NCBI RefSeq assembly: GCF_009930875.1
Contig: NZ_CP025249.1
Span: 124,001-188,000 of the forward strand
DNA length: 64,000 bases
Source of the DNA: Actinomyces sp. 432
GTDB taxonomy: Bacteria; Actinomycetota; Actinomycetes; Actinomycetales; Actinomycetaceae
Reading direction: 5' to 3'
Shown here: in pieces, positions 57,569 to 64,000 of the stretch
Layout of the letters: each line of letters starts with the position of its first letter
How positions within the stretch are numbered: position 1 is the first letter of the stretch
The notes under the pieces: generated by a model
Databases searched by the model: none
Told to the model about the DNA's origin: nothing
Seen by the model: only the letters and a program-made list of their open reading frames with translations
Program-made: the position numbers and the translations under genes

Positions 57569-58872
57569 GAGAACAGCCCCAGGAGGTGGGTGAAGAGCCC
57601 GTCGAGGCCGCAAAGCAGCGGCACCGTGGCGATGGTGGCCGCCGCCTCCAGCATGTCACCCAGGCGGCGCAGGCGCACGCGGGTCTGATCGGCGCTCTGG
57701 TAGAGGGCGGCTGCCGCCAGCACCAGGACGACGACGGCCAGCAGCGCGCCACGCTGCGGCCACGGCAGCGGGGAGGCCAGTATCAGCGGCGCCGGCAGGC
57801 AGGCCAGCCACAGCGCAATGACCTCTGCCCGCAGCGGGAAGGCGCGTGAGCGCAGAGCTGCGGCAACCACCACGGCCACGGCCAGCCAGTGAGCCCACGG
57901 ATCCTCCTGCCGCGCCAGGCTCGCCGTCGCCCATGCCAGCGCGGCTGCTGCCACCAGGCAGGAGACCAGCAGCGAGTCGTGGGCGGCGGACAGGCTGCGC
58001 CGGGCACGATCGCGTGGTGGCAGCACCCCGGTCAAGGCCGTGTCATCCAGCCGGGCCGCACCGGAGACCAGCAGCGCGACCCACGGCAGGCAGCCTGCCA
58101 GTACCAGCGCGAGCACCGCCAGGACGCCGTGGGCCAGCTTCGTGGTGGGGCTCAGGGCGGCCACAAGCATCCAGACGCCCTCGGCGCCGAGCCCGATGGC
58201 GGCTCCCGCGATCCAACCGGGGCGGTCGAGCGCCAGTCCCAGGGCGGCCGTCACCAACAGGACCAGGGCCAGGGCTGCGAGCACCCCGGATTCGGTTCCG
58301 ATCCTCGCCAGGGTGAGGCTCTGCGCCGCCAGCAGCCCCAGCAGCAGGCAGGCGCCCAGGACGTCGGCGCCCGACGGGCCGGTACCGCCACGCCGGAGCA
58401 CGACTACGGCGGAGAGCAAAAGCAGGCTCACAAGCGCCACCCAGGTGTGCGCCGTCGGCGTGAGTGCTTGGAGCTCGGGCCAGGTGGCGAGCGCGGTTAG
58501 AACGCCGATGAGGATGCCGACCCCGAGCGGACGGTCCGTGCGCCGCCACCTACCGGGATGCGCCTCGGTGAGATCTGCCATGGCCTCGCTCAGGTCGGAC
58601 ACGCGCGCGGGTGGCGGAATCTCGTCGTCGGCCACAACGCGCAAGACCTCGCCGTCGAGCACTTCCTGGGCGGCCAGGTCCAGCTCGGGGTCCACCAGGC
58701 GGCCGTCGGCGCGCACAAGGCGCAGCGCCAGCGGGGTGCCGGAGTGGCTGGACTGGTCGCCCAGGAGGGACAGCAGCGTCGGCATCTGAGTGCCGACCGG
58801 CTCGGTGGAGGGCACAACCAGCTCGGCCCGCGACCGGTCTGCCACAAGGGTAATGCGGGTGTAGGGGATCAT
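57565..58872 (-). CDS. eccD: Type VII secretion integral membrane protein EccD
   Basis: A 435-residue membrane core component. ATG 58872 opens MIPYTRITLVADRSRAELVV, the ubiquitin-like YukD domain (~residues 1-80, including TLLSLLGDQ, LRLVRADGRLVDPELDLAAQEVLDGEVLRVV). Eleven or so hydrophobic helices follow (residues ~118-430). This is the standard EccD plan. Both ends overlap neighbours by 4 bp, showing tight translational coupling with the MinD-like gene and the small membrane protein gene. Confidence 0.92.
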   Translation of the reverse strand: MIPYTRITLVADRSRAELVVPSTEPVGTQMPTLLSLLGDQSSHSGTPLALRLVRADGRLVDPELDLAAQEVLDGEVLRVVADDEIPPPARVSDLSEAMADLTEAHPGRWRRTDRPLGVGILIGVLTALATWPELQALTPTAHTWVALVSLLLLSAVVVLRRGGTGPSGADVLGACLLLGLLAAQSLTLARIGTESGVLAALALVLLVTAALGLALDRPGWIAGAAIGLGAEGVWMLVAALSPTTKLAHGVLAVLALVLAGCLPWVALLVSGAARLDDTALTGVLPPRDRARRSLSAAHDSLLVSCLVAAAALAWATASLARQEDPWAHWLAVAVVVAAALRSRAFPLRAEVIALWLACLPAPLILASPLPWPQRGALLAVVVLVLAAAALYQSADQTRVRLRRLGDMLEAAATIATVPLLCGLDGLFTHLLGLFS

Positions 58873-59183
58873 TGCTCTGCTTCCTGGGATGCCTGTGCCG
58901 CTGCATCCGTCGGCTGGGGAGGTGCGGGCGCCACGGTGGCGCTGTCCGTGGGGGTACTTGTGCTTCCGCCCGGGGTACTGCGGATCGAGTCCAGGTGCGT
59001 GGAGACGTAGGCGTAGCCCACGCAGCCACTGCACGCAAGGGCAGCGACCACGAGTGACGCGATCAGCCGGGGCGCCTGAGCCCGGCTCCTCCCCGGCGTG
59101 CGGCCACGTTCCAGGGCGTCGCGCAGGCGCGCATGGTGCACGCGCGCGGAGTCGAGGACCGCCTGCTCGTTCTCACGCGGCAT
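58869..59183 (-). CDS. Small single-pass membrane protein of the type VII operon
   Basis: A 104-residue protein. The basic cytoplasmic head (ARVHHARLRDALERGRTPGRSRAQ) leads to one transmembrane helix (residues ~38-58, LIASLVVAALACSGCVGYAYV), then an exposed Thr/Pro/Ala/Gln-rich tail. It is not a lipoprotein by context, as the helix is internal. It overlaps eccD by 4 bp (ATGA). No family is recognised. It might stand in for part of EccB or EccE, but nothing in the sequence proves that. Confidence 0.7.
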   Translation of the reverse strand: MPRENEQAVLDSARVHHARLRDALERGRTPGRSRAQAPRLIASLVVAALACSGCVGYAYVSTHLDSIRSTPGGSTSTPTDSATVAPAPPQPTDAAAQASQEAEQ

Positions 59184-59255
59184 GGGCGTTGTCCACCTGA
59201 CTGGGTCGGCTGGGCGGCGTCACCGCGCCGCATGCGGTTGGGGCTGGTGCCGGGT

Positions 59256-60152
59256 TCATCCGACCATCCTTGAGGGGGTTTCGGAGTCGGGGTCCGTGAA
59301 GCCCAGGTCTTGCCGGGCGCGCGCACGCTCCCGCTCCCTCTCCTTGGCCCTGAGCGCCTTACGGGTGACGCGGGGTGGGGCGGGTGCCTGCGGCAGGGGC
59401 TCGGTGACCGGTTGCTGAGCGGGCTCGGGAGGCGGTGGGGGTGGAGGTGCCGGCTGCGGTGGCACAGCGGGCGGCAGCGGCATGGATGTCGGCTGGGTTG
59501 CTTGCGCCGGCACTGCGCGCAGCGCAGGCGGTGTCTTGGCGGGTGAAGGTGCGGTCGTGGCTGGCTCGGCCGGCGTCGGCGTGATCATGGGAGATGCCGG
59601 GGGAGCTGCGATCCGCTGCGGCTCGGCGGGCGTCGGCGTGATCATGGGAGATGCCGGGGGAGCCGTGATCCGCTGCGGCTCGGCCGGAGGCTGCGGGGGC
59701 GCAGACGCCGCACTCGCCTCCAGGGCTCGGGCGGCCGACGCGTCAAGGTCGTCCAGGGTCCCGCGCGACGGATCCGGGCCCTGCCGGACGTCCAGCACAG
59801 CGGCGCCGGCCGCTGCGCCTAGGCGCGCAAGTGGCAGCAGGGAACGCGCCGTCCCGGTGGGGAGCCCGGCGTCGGCGTCGACGGTGCGCAGTCCCAGCAG
59901 GCGGCCGCCGACAGCTCTGCCGTACAGGCAGTGGCTCACGAGCTGTGCCAGGAGCAGGCCGAGCGCCCCCAGTACGAGCGCAAGCCTGAGCAGTGCCGGC
60001 CCCGGCACAACTAGGCCGACAGCCAGGGGTAGCAGCACGATGGCAAGGTCAATCGCAATACTCTCCGCAACCACCTGCCGCGGTGCCGGTCGGCAGCCGA
60101 CAGGGAGTGGCGGCATTGCCGCGTATGGAGTCTGTGAGGCCTGTGAGGTCAA
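59256..60152 (-). CDS. RDD-family protein with Pro/Ala-rich tail
   Basis: A 298-residue protein. Residues ~20-130 are an RDD-type membrane region with two or three helices (VVAESIAIDLAIVLLPLAVGL and LGALGLLLAQLVSHCLYGRAVGGRLLGLRTVDADAGLPTG). The rest is a Pro/Ala/Glu-rich linker with two tandem 19-residue repeats (AEPQRI.APPASPMITPTP), then an Arg/Glu-rich C terminus (RVTRKALRAKERERERARA). RDD proteins accompany type VII genes in several Actinobacteria. It is first in the operon 72 bp upstream of the small membrane protein gene. Confidence 0.78.
   Translation of the reverse strand: MTSQASQTPYAAMPPLPVGCRPAPRQVVAESIAIDLAIVLLPLAVGLVVPGPALLRLALVLGALGLLLAQLVSHCLYGRAVGGRLLGLRTVDADAGLPTGTARSLLPLARLGAAAGAAVLDVRQGPDPSRGTLDDLDASAARALEASAASAPPQPPAEPQRITAPPASPMITPTPAEPQRIAAPPASPMITPTPAEPATTAPSPAKTPPALRAVPAQATQPTSMPLPPAVPPQPAPPPPPPPEPAQQPVTEPLPQAPAPPRVTRKALRAKERERERARARQDLGFTDPDSETPSRMVG
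59569..59682. repeat. Two tandem 57-bp repeats within the RDD gene
   Basis: Near-identical 57-bp units (sharing GCGTGATCATGGGAGATGCC) encode the 19-residue repeats of the linker. The copy number could vary between strains. Confidence 0.75.
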
Positions 60153-60323
60153 GTTCTACCTCCTTCACCCGGGTCAGGGCTGTTTCGGGTGACGCGGGGG
60201 CCGCCACCGAATGACAATCGCGTTTCGATTACGAGTATGGCACGGATGTGCTCATAGTCGTATGTGGGGTTGCATGCATTGCCGACGGCGAGCGCGTCGC
60301 AGGGTGACGGGGTAGTGGAGAAC

Positions 60324-61523
60324 TCAGGCTGCGGCCAGCGCCATATCGCCGGGGCGGATCCAGCCGCGGGCGCGCATGAACTCGCTGATGGCCAGGGTGA
60401 GCACCGCCGGGGCCACGAACTGGAACAGCACGATCGTGGCCAGCAGCTGTCCTGTGGGCATGGCGCTGCTCATGGTCTGCCAGGTCATGATCTGACCGAC
60501 CAGCCCGGCCGAGCCCATCCCCGAGCCGACGGCGTTGGACTCCAGGTGCAACAAGGCGGTCGCCACCGGCCCGAGCAGCGCCGACGCCAGCGTGGGCGGC
60601 ACCCAGATAAGTGGTCGGCGCAGGATGTTCGGCATCTGCAGCATGGAGGTGCCCAGGCCCTGCGCCAGCAGCCCGGACCAGCGGTTCTCCCGGAAAGAGG
60701 CGACGGCGAAGCCCACCATCTGGGTGGTGCAGCCGATCGTCGCTGCCCCGGCGGCGATGCCGGACAGTCCCAGGATCACGCCGAGGGCCGCCGAGGAGAT
60801 CGGCAGGGTCAGCACCATCCCCATGATGACGGCGACGATCACGCCCATCAGCAGCGGCTGCCGCTCGGTGCCCCAGTTGACCAGCTGCCCCAGCGCCGTC
60901 ATGGCGGAGGAGATGGGCGGGCCTACCAGCAGCCCGACGCCGCCGCCCACGACGACGGTGGTCAACGGCGTCACCAGGATGTCCACCGGCGTCCTGCCGG
61001 AGACCAGGCGGCCGACCTCGATGGCCACGCACGCCGCCACGAAGGCGCCCAGTGGCTCACCCGGGCCGCGCAGCAGCAGGGCGGTGCTGACGTCGTCGGT
61101 CAGGATGGCGCTGCCGGACAGCAGGCCGGACGCCTGGGCGCCGACCTGCCCGACGGCGGCCGCGGAGATGGTGACGAAGGCGTCGGCCCCCAGGCGGCGG
61201 GCCGTGCCCAGGCCGATGCCGGCGCCGGTGATTGAGGAGGCCACTCGCCCCATCAGCACGATGAGGCCGCCGACCGTCCCGGGGATGAAGGCTCCGATCT
61301 GGGTGAGGATCGTGCCGATGATCAGGGTGGCGAACAGGCCGTGCGCCATGCCGGTCAGGCCCTCGATGAAGAAGCGGTTGCCGAAGGCGCGCAGCCAGTC
61401 CAGCGGGCCGTGCCCCTCGGCGGCGGCAGCTGAGTAGGGGGCCGTGGCGGCCTTGCCCGTGGCGGTGTTGTTGCTGGTGGCGGCGGACTTGCTGGCGGGG
61501 ATGGGCTTGGAGGATGCGGACAT
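60324..61523 (-). CDS. EIIC-like membrane transporter under NiaR control
   Basis: A 399-residue membrane protein of the PTS_EIIC_2 family. About ten transmembrane segments are seen. Motifs include FIEGLTGMAHGLFATLIIGTIL, GRTPVDILVTPLTTVVVGGG, TLPISSAALGVILGLSGIAAGAATIGC and FRENRWSGLLAQGLGTSM. No EIIA, EIIB, HPr or EI gene is near, and no phosphorylation Cys/His domain is fused, so sugar phosphotransfer is unlikely. GGAGG precedes ATG 61523. Two NiaR-type palindromes upstream point to uptake of a niacin-related compound (inference). Confidence 0.82.
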   Translation of the reverse strand: MSASSKPIPASKSAATSNNTATGKAATAPYSAAAAEGHGPLDWLRAFGNRFFIEGLTGMAHGLFATLIIGTILTQIGAFIPGTVGGLIVLMGRVASSITGAGIGLGTARRLGADAFVTISAAAVGQVGAQASGLLSGSAILTDDVSTALLLRGPGEPLGAFVAACVAIEVGRLVSGRTPVDILVTPLTTVVVGGGVGLLVGPPISSAMTALGQLVNWGTERQPLLMGVIVAVIMGMVLTLPISSAALGVILGLSGIAAGAATIGCTTQMVGFAVASFRENRWSGLLAQGLGTSMLQMPNILRRPLIWVPPTLASALLGPVATALLHLESNAVGSGMGSAGLVGQIMTWQTMSSAMPTGQLLATIVLFQFVAPAVLTLAISEFMRARGWIRPGDMALAAA

Positions 61524-61573
61524 GGGGCCTCCCCTGGATGGCGGGACGGCGTGGGAGCGCGCGTCCGCGCTAG

Positions 61574-61585
61574 GTGTCAAGACAC
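61574..61585. promoter_or_regulatory. NiaR-type operator 1
   Basis: GTGTCAAGACAC, inverted apart from the two central bases. It matches the TGTCWWGACA-type core reported for NiaR. It lies about 50 bp upstream of the EIIC-like start, next to a TATCCT -10 candidate on the minus strand. Confidence 0.6.
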
Positions 61586-61610
61586 TCAAAGGATAGCCGA
61601 GAGCCGTCAG

Positions 61611-61622
61611 GTGTCATGACAC
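61611..61622. promoter_or_regulatory. NiaR-type operator 2
   Basis: GTGTCATGACAC, a perfect 12-bp palindrome 37 bp from operator 1 (centre to centre). It overlaps a candidate -35 (ATGACA on the minus strand, 16 bp from TATCCT). Repressor bound here would block transcription of the EIIC-like gene. Confidence 0.6.
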
Positions 61623-61837
61623 AAGTTGCGTGAGCCGCCTCTCCCGTGCGCGTGGCTAGGGCGTGCGGCTGGGCCAGCGGGGCGGAAAACTGTCCGAAAA
61701 CGGCACAAACGTCCCGGGGCTACCGTGTCTTACCTCGTGAAACCGCACGATCTCAACGAATCGCCGCCGTCGAACAAGGGGGCGCCGACGCGTTTATGCC
61801 GGATTCGGACATTCGCCCTGCGGAGTCAGCCGGGGGA

Positions 61838-62338
61838 TCAGCGCAGAATGCCGAGTTCGCTCAGGCGCGACTCGATGGTGTCCAGCTGTGCCTCGGTGTC
61901 GGCCTCGATGGTGTGCGCGTGCCAGCCGTTGGTCAGCTCGGACAGGGTGGAGGACTCGGCCATGCGCTCGAGGAAGAGATCCAGCTCGGCGTGGTTGTGT
62001 ATGAGCAGGTCCACGGTGATCTGGCCGTACAGGCGGTGCTCGATGATCGTGTCCAGCGCGGTGCCGCCGGCGTCGATGATCGCGGCGAGCTCGGCGGCCA
62101 CCTGGTCGCGTCCGTGCTGGACGTGGAAGACGCGGCGCGGGCGGGAGCTGGGGCGGGCCAGGACGTAGCCGCGGTTGGTGGCGCGGATGGCGTGGCCGGC
62201 GGCGCGCAGCAGGGCGACGTCGCCGACGACGATCTGCCGGGAGACGCCCAGTTGCTCGCCCAGCCAGGCTGCGGCCAGCGGGTTGGTGGCGTCCTTGAGG
62301 CGGGCCAGGATCGCCTGCCGGCGCTCGGTTGCGTCCAT
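61838..62338 (-). CDS. niaR: NiaR (3H-domain) niacin-responsive repressor
   Basis: A 166-residue regulator. An N-terminal HTH_11 domain (RRQAILARLKDATNPLAAAWLGEQLGVSRQIVVGDVALLRAAGH) is followed by the 3H effector domain, with its conserved histidines in VFHVQHGRDQ, IIEHRLYGQITVDLLIH and GWHAHTIEAD. NiaR binds nicotinate or nicotinamide and represses niacin uptake and NAD synthesis genes. It lies 315 bp upstream of the EIIC-like transporter on the same strand, with two palindromes between. Confidence 0.9.
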   Translation of the reverse strand: MDATERRQAILARLKDATNPLAAAWLGEQLGVSRQIVVGDVALLRAAGHAIRATNRGYVLARPSSRPRRVFHVQHGRDQVAAELAAIIDAGGTALDTIIEHRLYGQITVDLLIHNHAELDLFLERMAESSTLSELTNGWHAHTIEADTEAQLDTIESRLSELGILR

Positions 62339-62778
62339 GGTCGTCTCGCGGTCCTCTCCTTGGTGGGCTCGCTGCCGTGCGGTCGGCCTGTGTGAGGCGG
62401 CTCATGGGAACGTAGCACGGTTGAGGGGAAGTTGTGGGGGAGACGGAATGGACTGGGGTGATGAGCGGCGTCGGCGCGGCGGGCAGGCAGTCGCGACACG
62501 CCGGGCGCGGGTGCGGTCCGCGAGATTTTTTCTCCGGCCAGTCCCCAGGCTGGGGACTGAGGGCGCGGTGTGACGCAGGGGTGCCTGTGGGTAACTCGGG
62601 CCAAGGGGGCGAATTCGTGTCAGACCCCGCGAGACCATGAACTAGCCGATCCGGCGTCGCGTTGCCGCCGTGGCGCCGGGGCGGCGGGCGGGGCGGCTGT
62701 GCCCGCTCCACAACCGCATCCACAGCGTCAGGCGCGCTGTCCACAGCTCCGGAGGGTCTATGCACAACAACACGTCAG
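62339..62778. other. Intergenic region between niaR and the nrd operon
   Basis: About 440 bp with no convincing gene. It contains several TCCACAG-like words (62714-62750) but no true DnaA boxes. Confidence 0.4.
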
Positions 62779-62826
62779 ACACATCATCTTGGGGTGGTGG
62801 CGCTCCTCGACCCCCAGGGGTAGTGT
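62779..62826 (+). promoter_or_regulatory. Candidate NrdR box pair
   Basis: ACACATCATCTTGGGG (62779-62794) and CCCCCAGGGGTAGTGT (62811-62826) are 16-bp words with terminal ACAC/GTGT, 32 bp apart (three helical turns), the usual spacing of paired NrdR boxes. The centres are not well conserved, so this is tentative. Confidence 0.35.
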
Positions 62827-62975
62827 TTTGAGCAGCAGGGGCGCTTGCCCTCCCGAGAACTACATGGGTGTGATTACAACCGGGTAGGTTCCCGTCCGCT
62901 GGGGCCGCCGGAGTGCACGCGCACCCGAACCATCAACCAACCGCTCCAACTACTCGCTGCCAGGAAGTGACCGAC

Positions 62976-63221
62976 ATGGCCATCACCGTCTACTCCAAGC
63001 CCAACTGCGTCCAGTGCTCCGCGACCTACCGCGCCCTGGACAAGGCCGGCCTGTCCTACGAGACGGTTGACATCACTCTCGACGCCGAGGCCCTGGAGCA
63101 GGTCCGCTCCCTCGGCTACGCGCAGGCTCCCGTGGTCATGGCTGGCGGCGAGCACTGGTCTGGCTTCCGCCCGGACAAGATCAAGGCCCTGGCCGCCGCC
63201 GTCGAGGCCGCCGCCATCTGA
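62976..63221 (+). CDS. nrdH: Glutaredoxin-like protein NrdH
   Basis: An 81-residue electron donor for class Ib ribonucleotide reductase. The redox motif is KPNCVQCSATYRALDKAGL (C-V-Q-C), and the C-terminal WSGFRPDKI loop is conserved in NrdH. ATG 62976 has AGGAAG about 8 bases upstream. It is first in nrdHIE and reduced by thioredoxin reductase elsewhere in the genome. Confidence 0.96.
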   Translation: MAITVYSKPNCVQCSATYRALDKAGLSYETVDITLDAEALEQVRSLGYAQAPVVMAGGEHWSGFRPDKIKALAAAVEAAAI

Positions 63222-63237
63222 GTGGGGCCAGGCGTTC

Positions 63238-63646
63238 GTGAGTGACCGCCCCTGCTCGTCTACTTCTCCTCTACCTCGGAGAACACCAGTCGCTTTGTTG
63301 AGCGGCTCGGCTACCCCAGCGCACGCATTCCGCTGCGCCCGGGGATGAGCCGCTGAGCGTTGACGAGGACTACATCCTCGTCGTCCCCACCTACGGTGGT
63401 GGCGCCATCAAGGGCGCCGTGCCCAAGCAGGTCATCAAGTTCCTCAACGACCCGCACAACCGGTCGCTGTGCCGCGGCGTCATCGCCTCGGGCAACACCA
63501 ACTTCGGCGAGGCCTACGGCATCGCCGGCGACATCATCGCCAGCAAGCTCAACGTCCCCTTCCTCTACCGGTACGAGCTGCTCGGCACCCCTACCGACGT
63601 CGAACGCGTCAAAGAAGGATTGGACAAGTTTTGGCAGAAACGCTGA
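63238..63646 (+). pseudogene. nrdI: NrdI flavodoxin, two frameshifts as given
   Basis: A flavodoxin-like protein that supplies the oxidant for assembly of the manganese cofactor of NrdF. GTG 63238 opens MSDRP; one base is missing near 63252 (CCCC where CCCCC is expected before [19 protein letters not shown]) and one near 63340 (GGGG for GGGGG before [20 protein letters not shown]). Restoring both gives a 136-residue NrdI ending FWQKR. FMN-binding segments SSTSENT and [10 protein letters not shown] are clear. Both losses are in homopolymers, so miscalling is likely. It overlaps the nrdE start. Confidence 0.9.
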
Positions 63647-64000
63647 CGGCCCCGGCGAGCACCGCACCGAAGACCACGGTCTCCCCGGACCTCGACTACC
63701 ACGCCCTGAACGCCAAGCTGAACCTGTACGACGCGAACGGCATGATCCAGTTCGACGCCGACCGTGAGGCCACGCGCCAGTACTTCCTCCAGCACGTCAA
63801 CGACAACACCGTCACCTTCCCGTCGCTGGAGGAGAAGCTGGACTACCTGGTGCGGGAGGGCTACTACGAGCAGCAGGTGCTGGACCGCTACCGCCCCGAG
63901 TTCGTCAAGTCCGCCTTCAAGGCCGCCTACGCCTACGACTACCGCTTCGAGACCTTCCTGGGCGCCTTCAAGTACTACACCTCCTACACGCTCAAGACCT
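63631..64000 (+). CDS. nrdE: Class Ib ribonucleotide reductase alpha subunit NrdE, partial
   Basis: The N-terminal ~123 residues of the NrdE catalytic subunit, cut by the window end. TTG 63631, with AAGGA about 10 bases upstream, gives [16 protein letters not shown] then [22 protein letters not shown], followed by [20 protein letters not shown] and [11 protein letters not shown], all typical of NrdE. It overlaps nrdI by 16 bp. The active-site and specificity regions are outside the window. Confidence 0.93.
   Translation, partial: MAETLTAPASTAPKTTVSPDLDYHALNAKLNLYDANGMIQFDADREATRQYFLQHVNDNTVTFPSLEEKLDYLVREGYYEQQVLDRYRPEFVKSAFKAAYAYDYRFETFLGAFKYYTSYTLKT

Noticed and set aside
60324-61523. Sugar PTS permease as the function of the EIIC-like gene
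   Set aside because: No EIIA/EIIB domain or gene and no sugar genes are near; the operators and neighbour point to NiaR control.
62714-62750. Replication origin from TCCACAG words
   Set aside because: The words deviate from the DnaA box, and dnaA, dnaN and recF are absent.

Overview
The window is high-GC actinobacterial chromosome, most likely from Actinomyces or a close relative in Actinomycetaceae. This rests on strong GC bias at third codon positions, many GTG/TTG starts, and gene types typical of that group: DUF5926, tandem DUF5129-like membrane proteins, an actinobacterial type VII secretion (ESX) locus, NrdHIE and a NiaR repressor. No rRNA, CRISPR array or prophage was seen. There is one tRNA gene, tRNA-Ser(CGA).

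Layout. 1-5.5 kb: a broken ATPase remnant, a repeat-rich gap, two tandem paralogous membrane proteins and a DUF5926 protein. 5.6-8.4 kb: class I fructose-bisphosphate aldolase with a fructosamine kinase, then an unknown gene. 8.5-11.4 kb: a DNA-modification island (Vsr, HNH nuclease, cytosine-5 methyltransferase). 11.7-17.7 kb: a beta-galactoside locus (GPH transporter, LacZ, divergent LacI regulator). 18.5-23.5 kb: an LssY-C membrane protein, an unknown protein, a low-molecular-weight tyrosine phosphatase and an alpha/beta hydrolase. 23.6-26.5 kb: a SAM-I riboswitch and metNIQ. 27-36 kb: a beta-propeller-like membrane protein, upp, a BCCT transporter, tadA, tRNA-Ser, an NTF2-like protein and HrpB helicase. 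36.4-39.3 kb: an HTH/membrane-protein operon and a decayed IS1249-like element. 39.4-43.6 kb: a PNP-like protein, two glutamine-amidotransferase paralogues (one without catalytic residues), an NAD(P)-binding protein and a sirtuin. 43.7-60.2 kb: the type VII secretion locus. 60.3-62.3 kb: an EIIC-like transporter and NiaR. 62.9-64 kb: nrdH-nrdI-nrdE, running off the end.

The most interesting region is the type VII locus. Small WXG100/ESAT-6-like proteins, a DUF6507-like protein with a YxxxD signal, and an 808-residue secreted nuclease toxin with a WxG/YxxxD head and a DNA/RNA non-specific endonuclease tail are followed by a YezG-like immunity protein and a second, orphan immunity paralogue. 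EccC, a MinD-like protein without the P-loop lysine, EccD, a small membrane protein and an RDD protein form the convergent machinery operon. EccB, EccE and a mycosin protease are not in the window.

Seven housekeeping or accessory genes (lacZ, metN, hrpB, nrdI, an alpha/beta hydrolase, the MinD-like gene and an unknown gene) are frameshifted, and so is the transposase. In every case the frame is restored by adding single missing bases, almost always in a short C or G run. This looks more like under-called homopolymers than real gene decay, so these genes are probably intact in the organism. Several dispersed intergenic repeat families and a five-site helically phased motif array upstream of the LssY-C gene are not explained by ordinary annotation.
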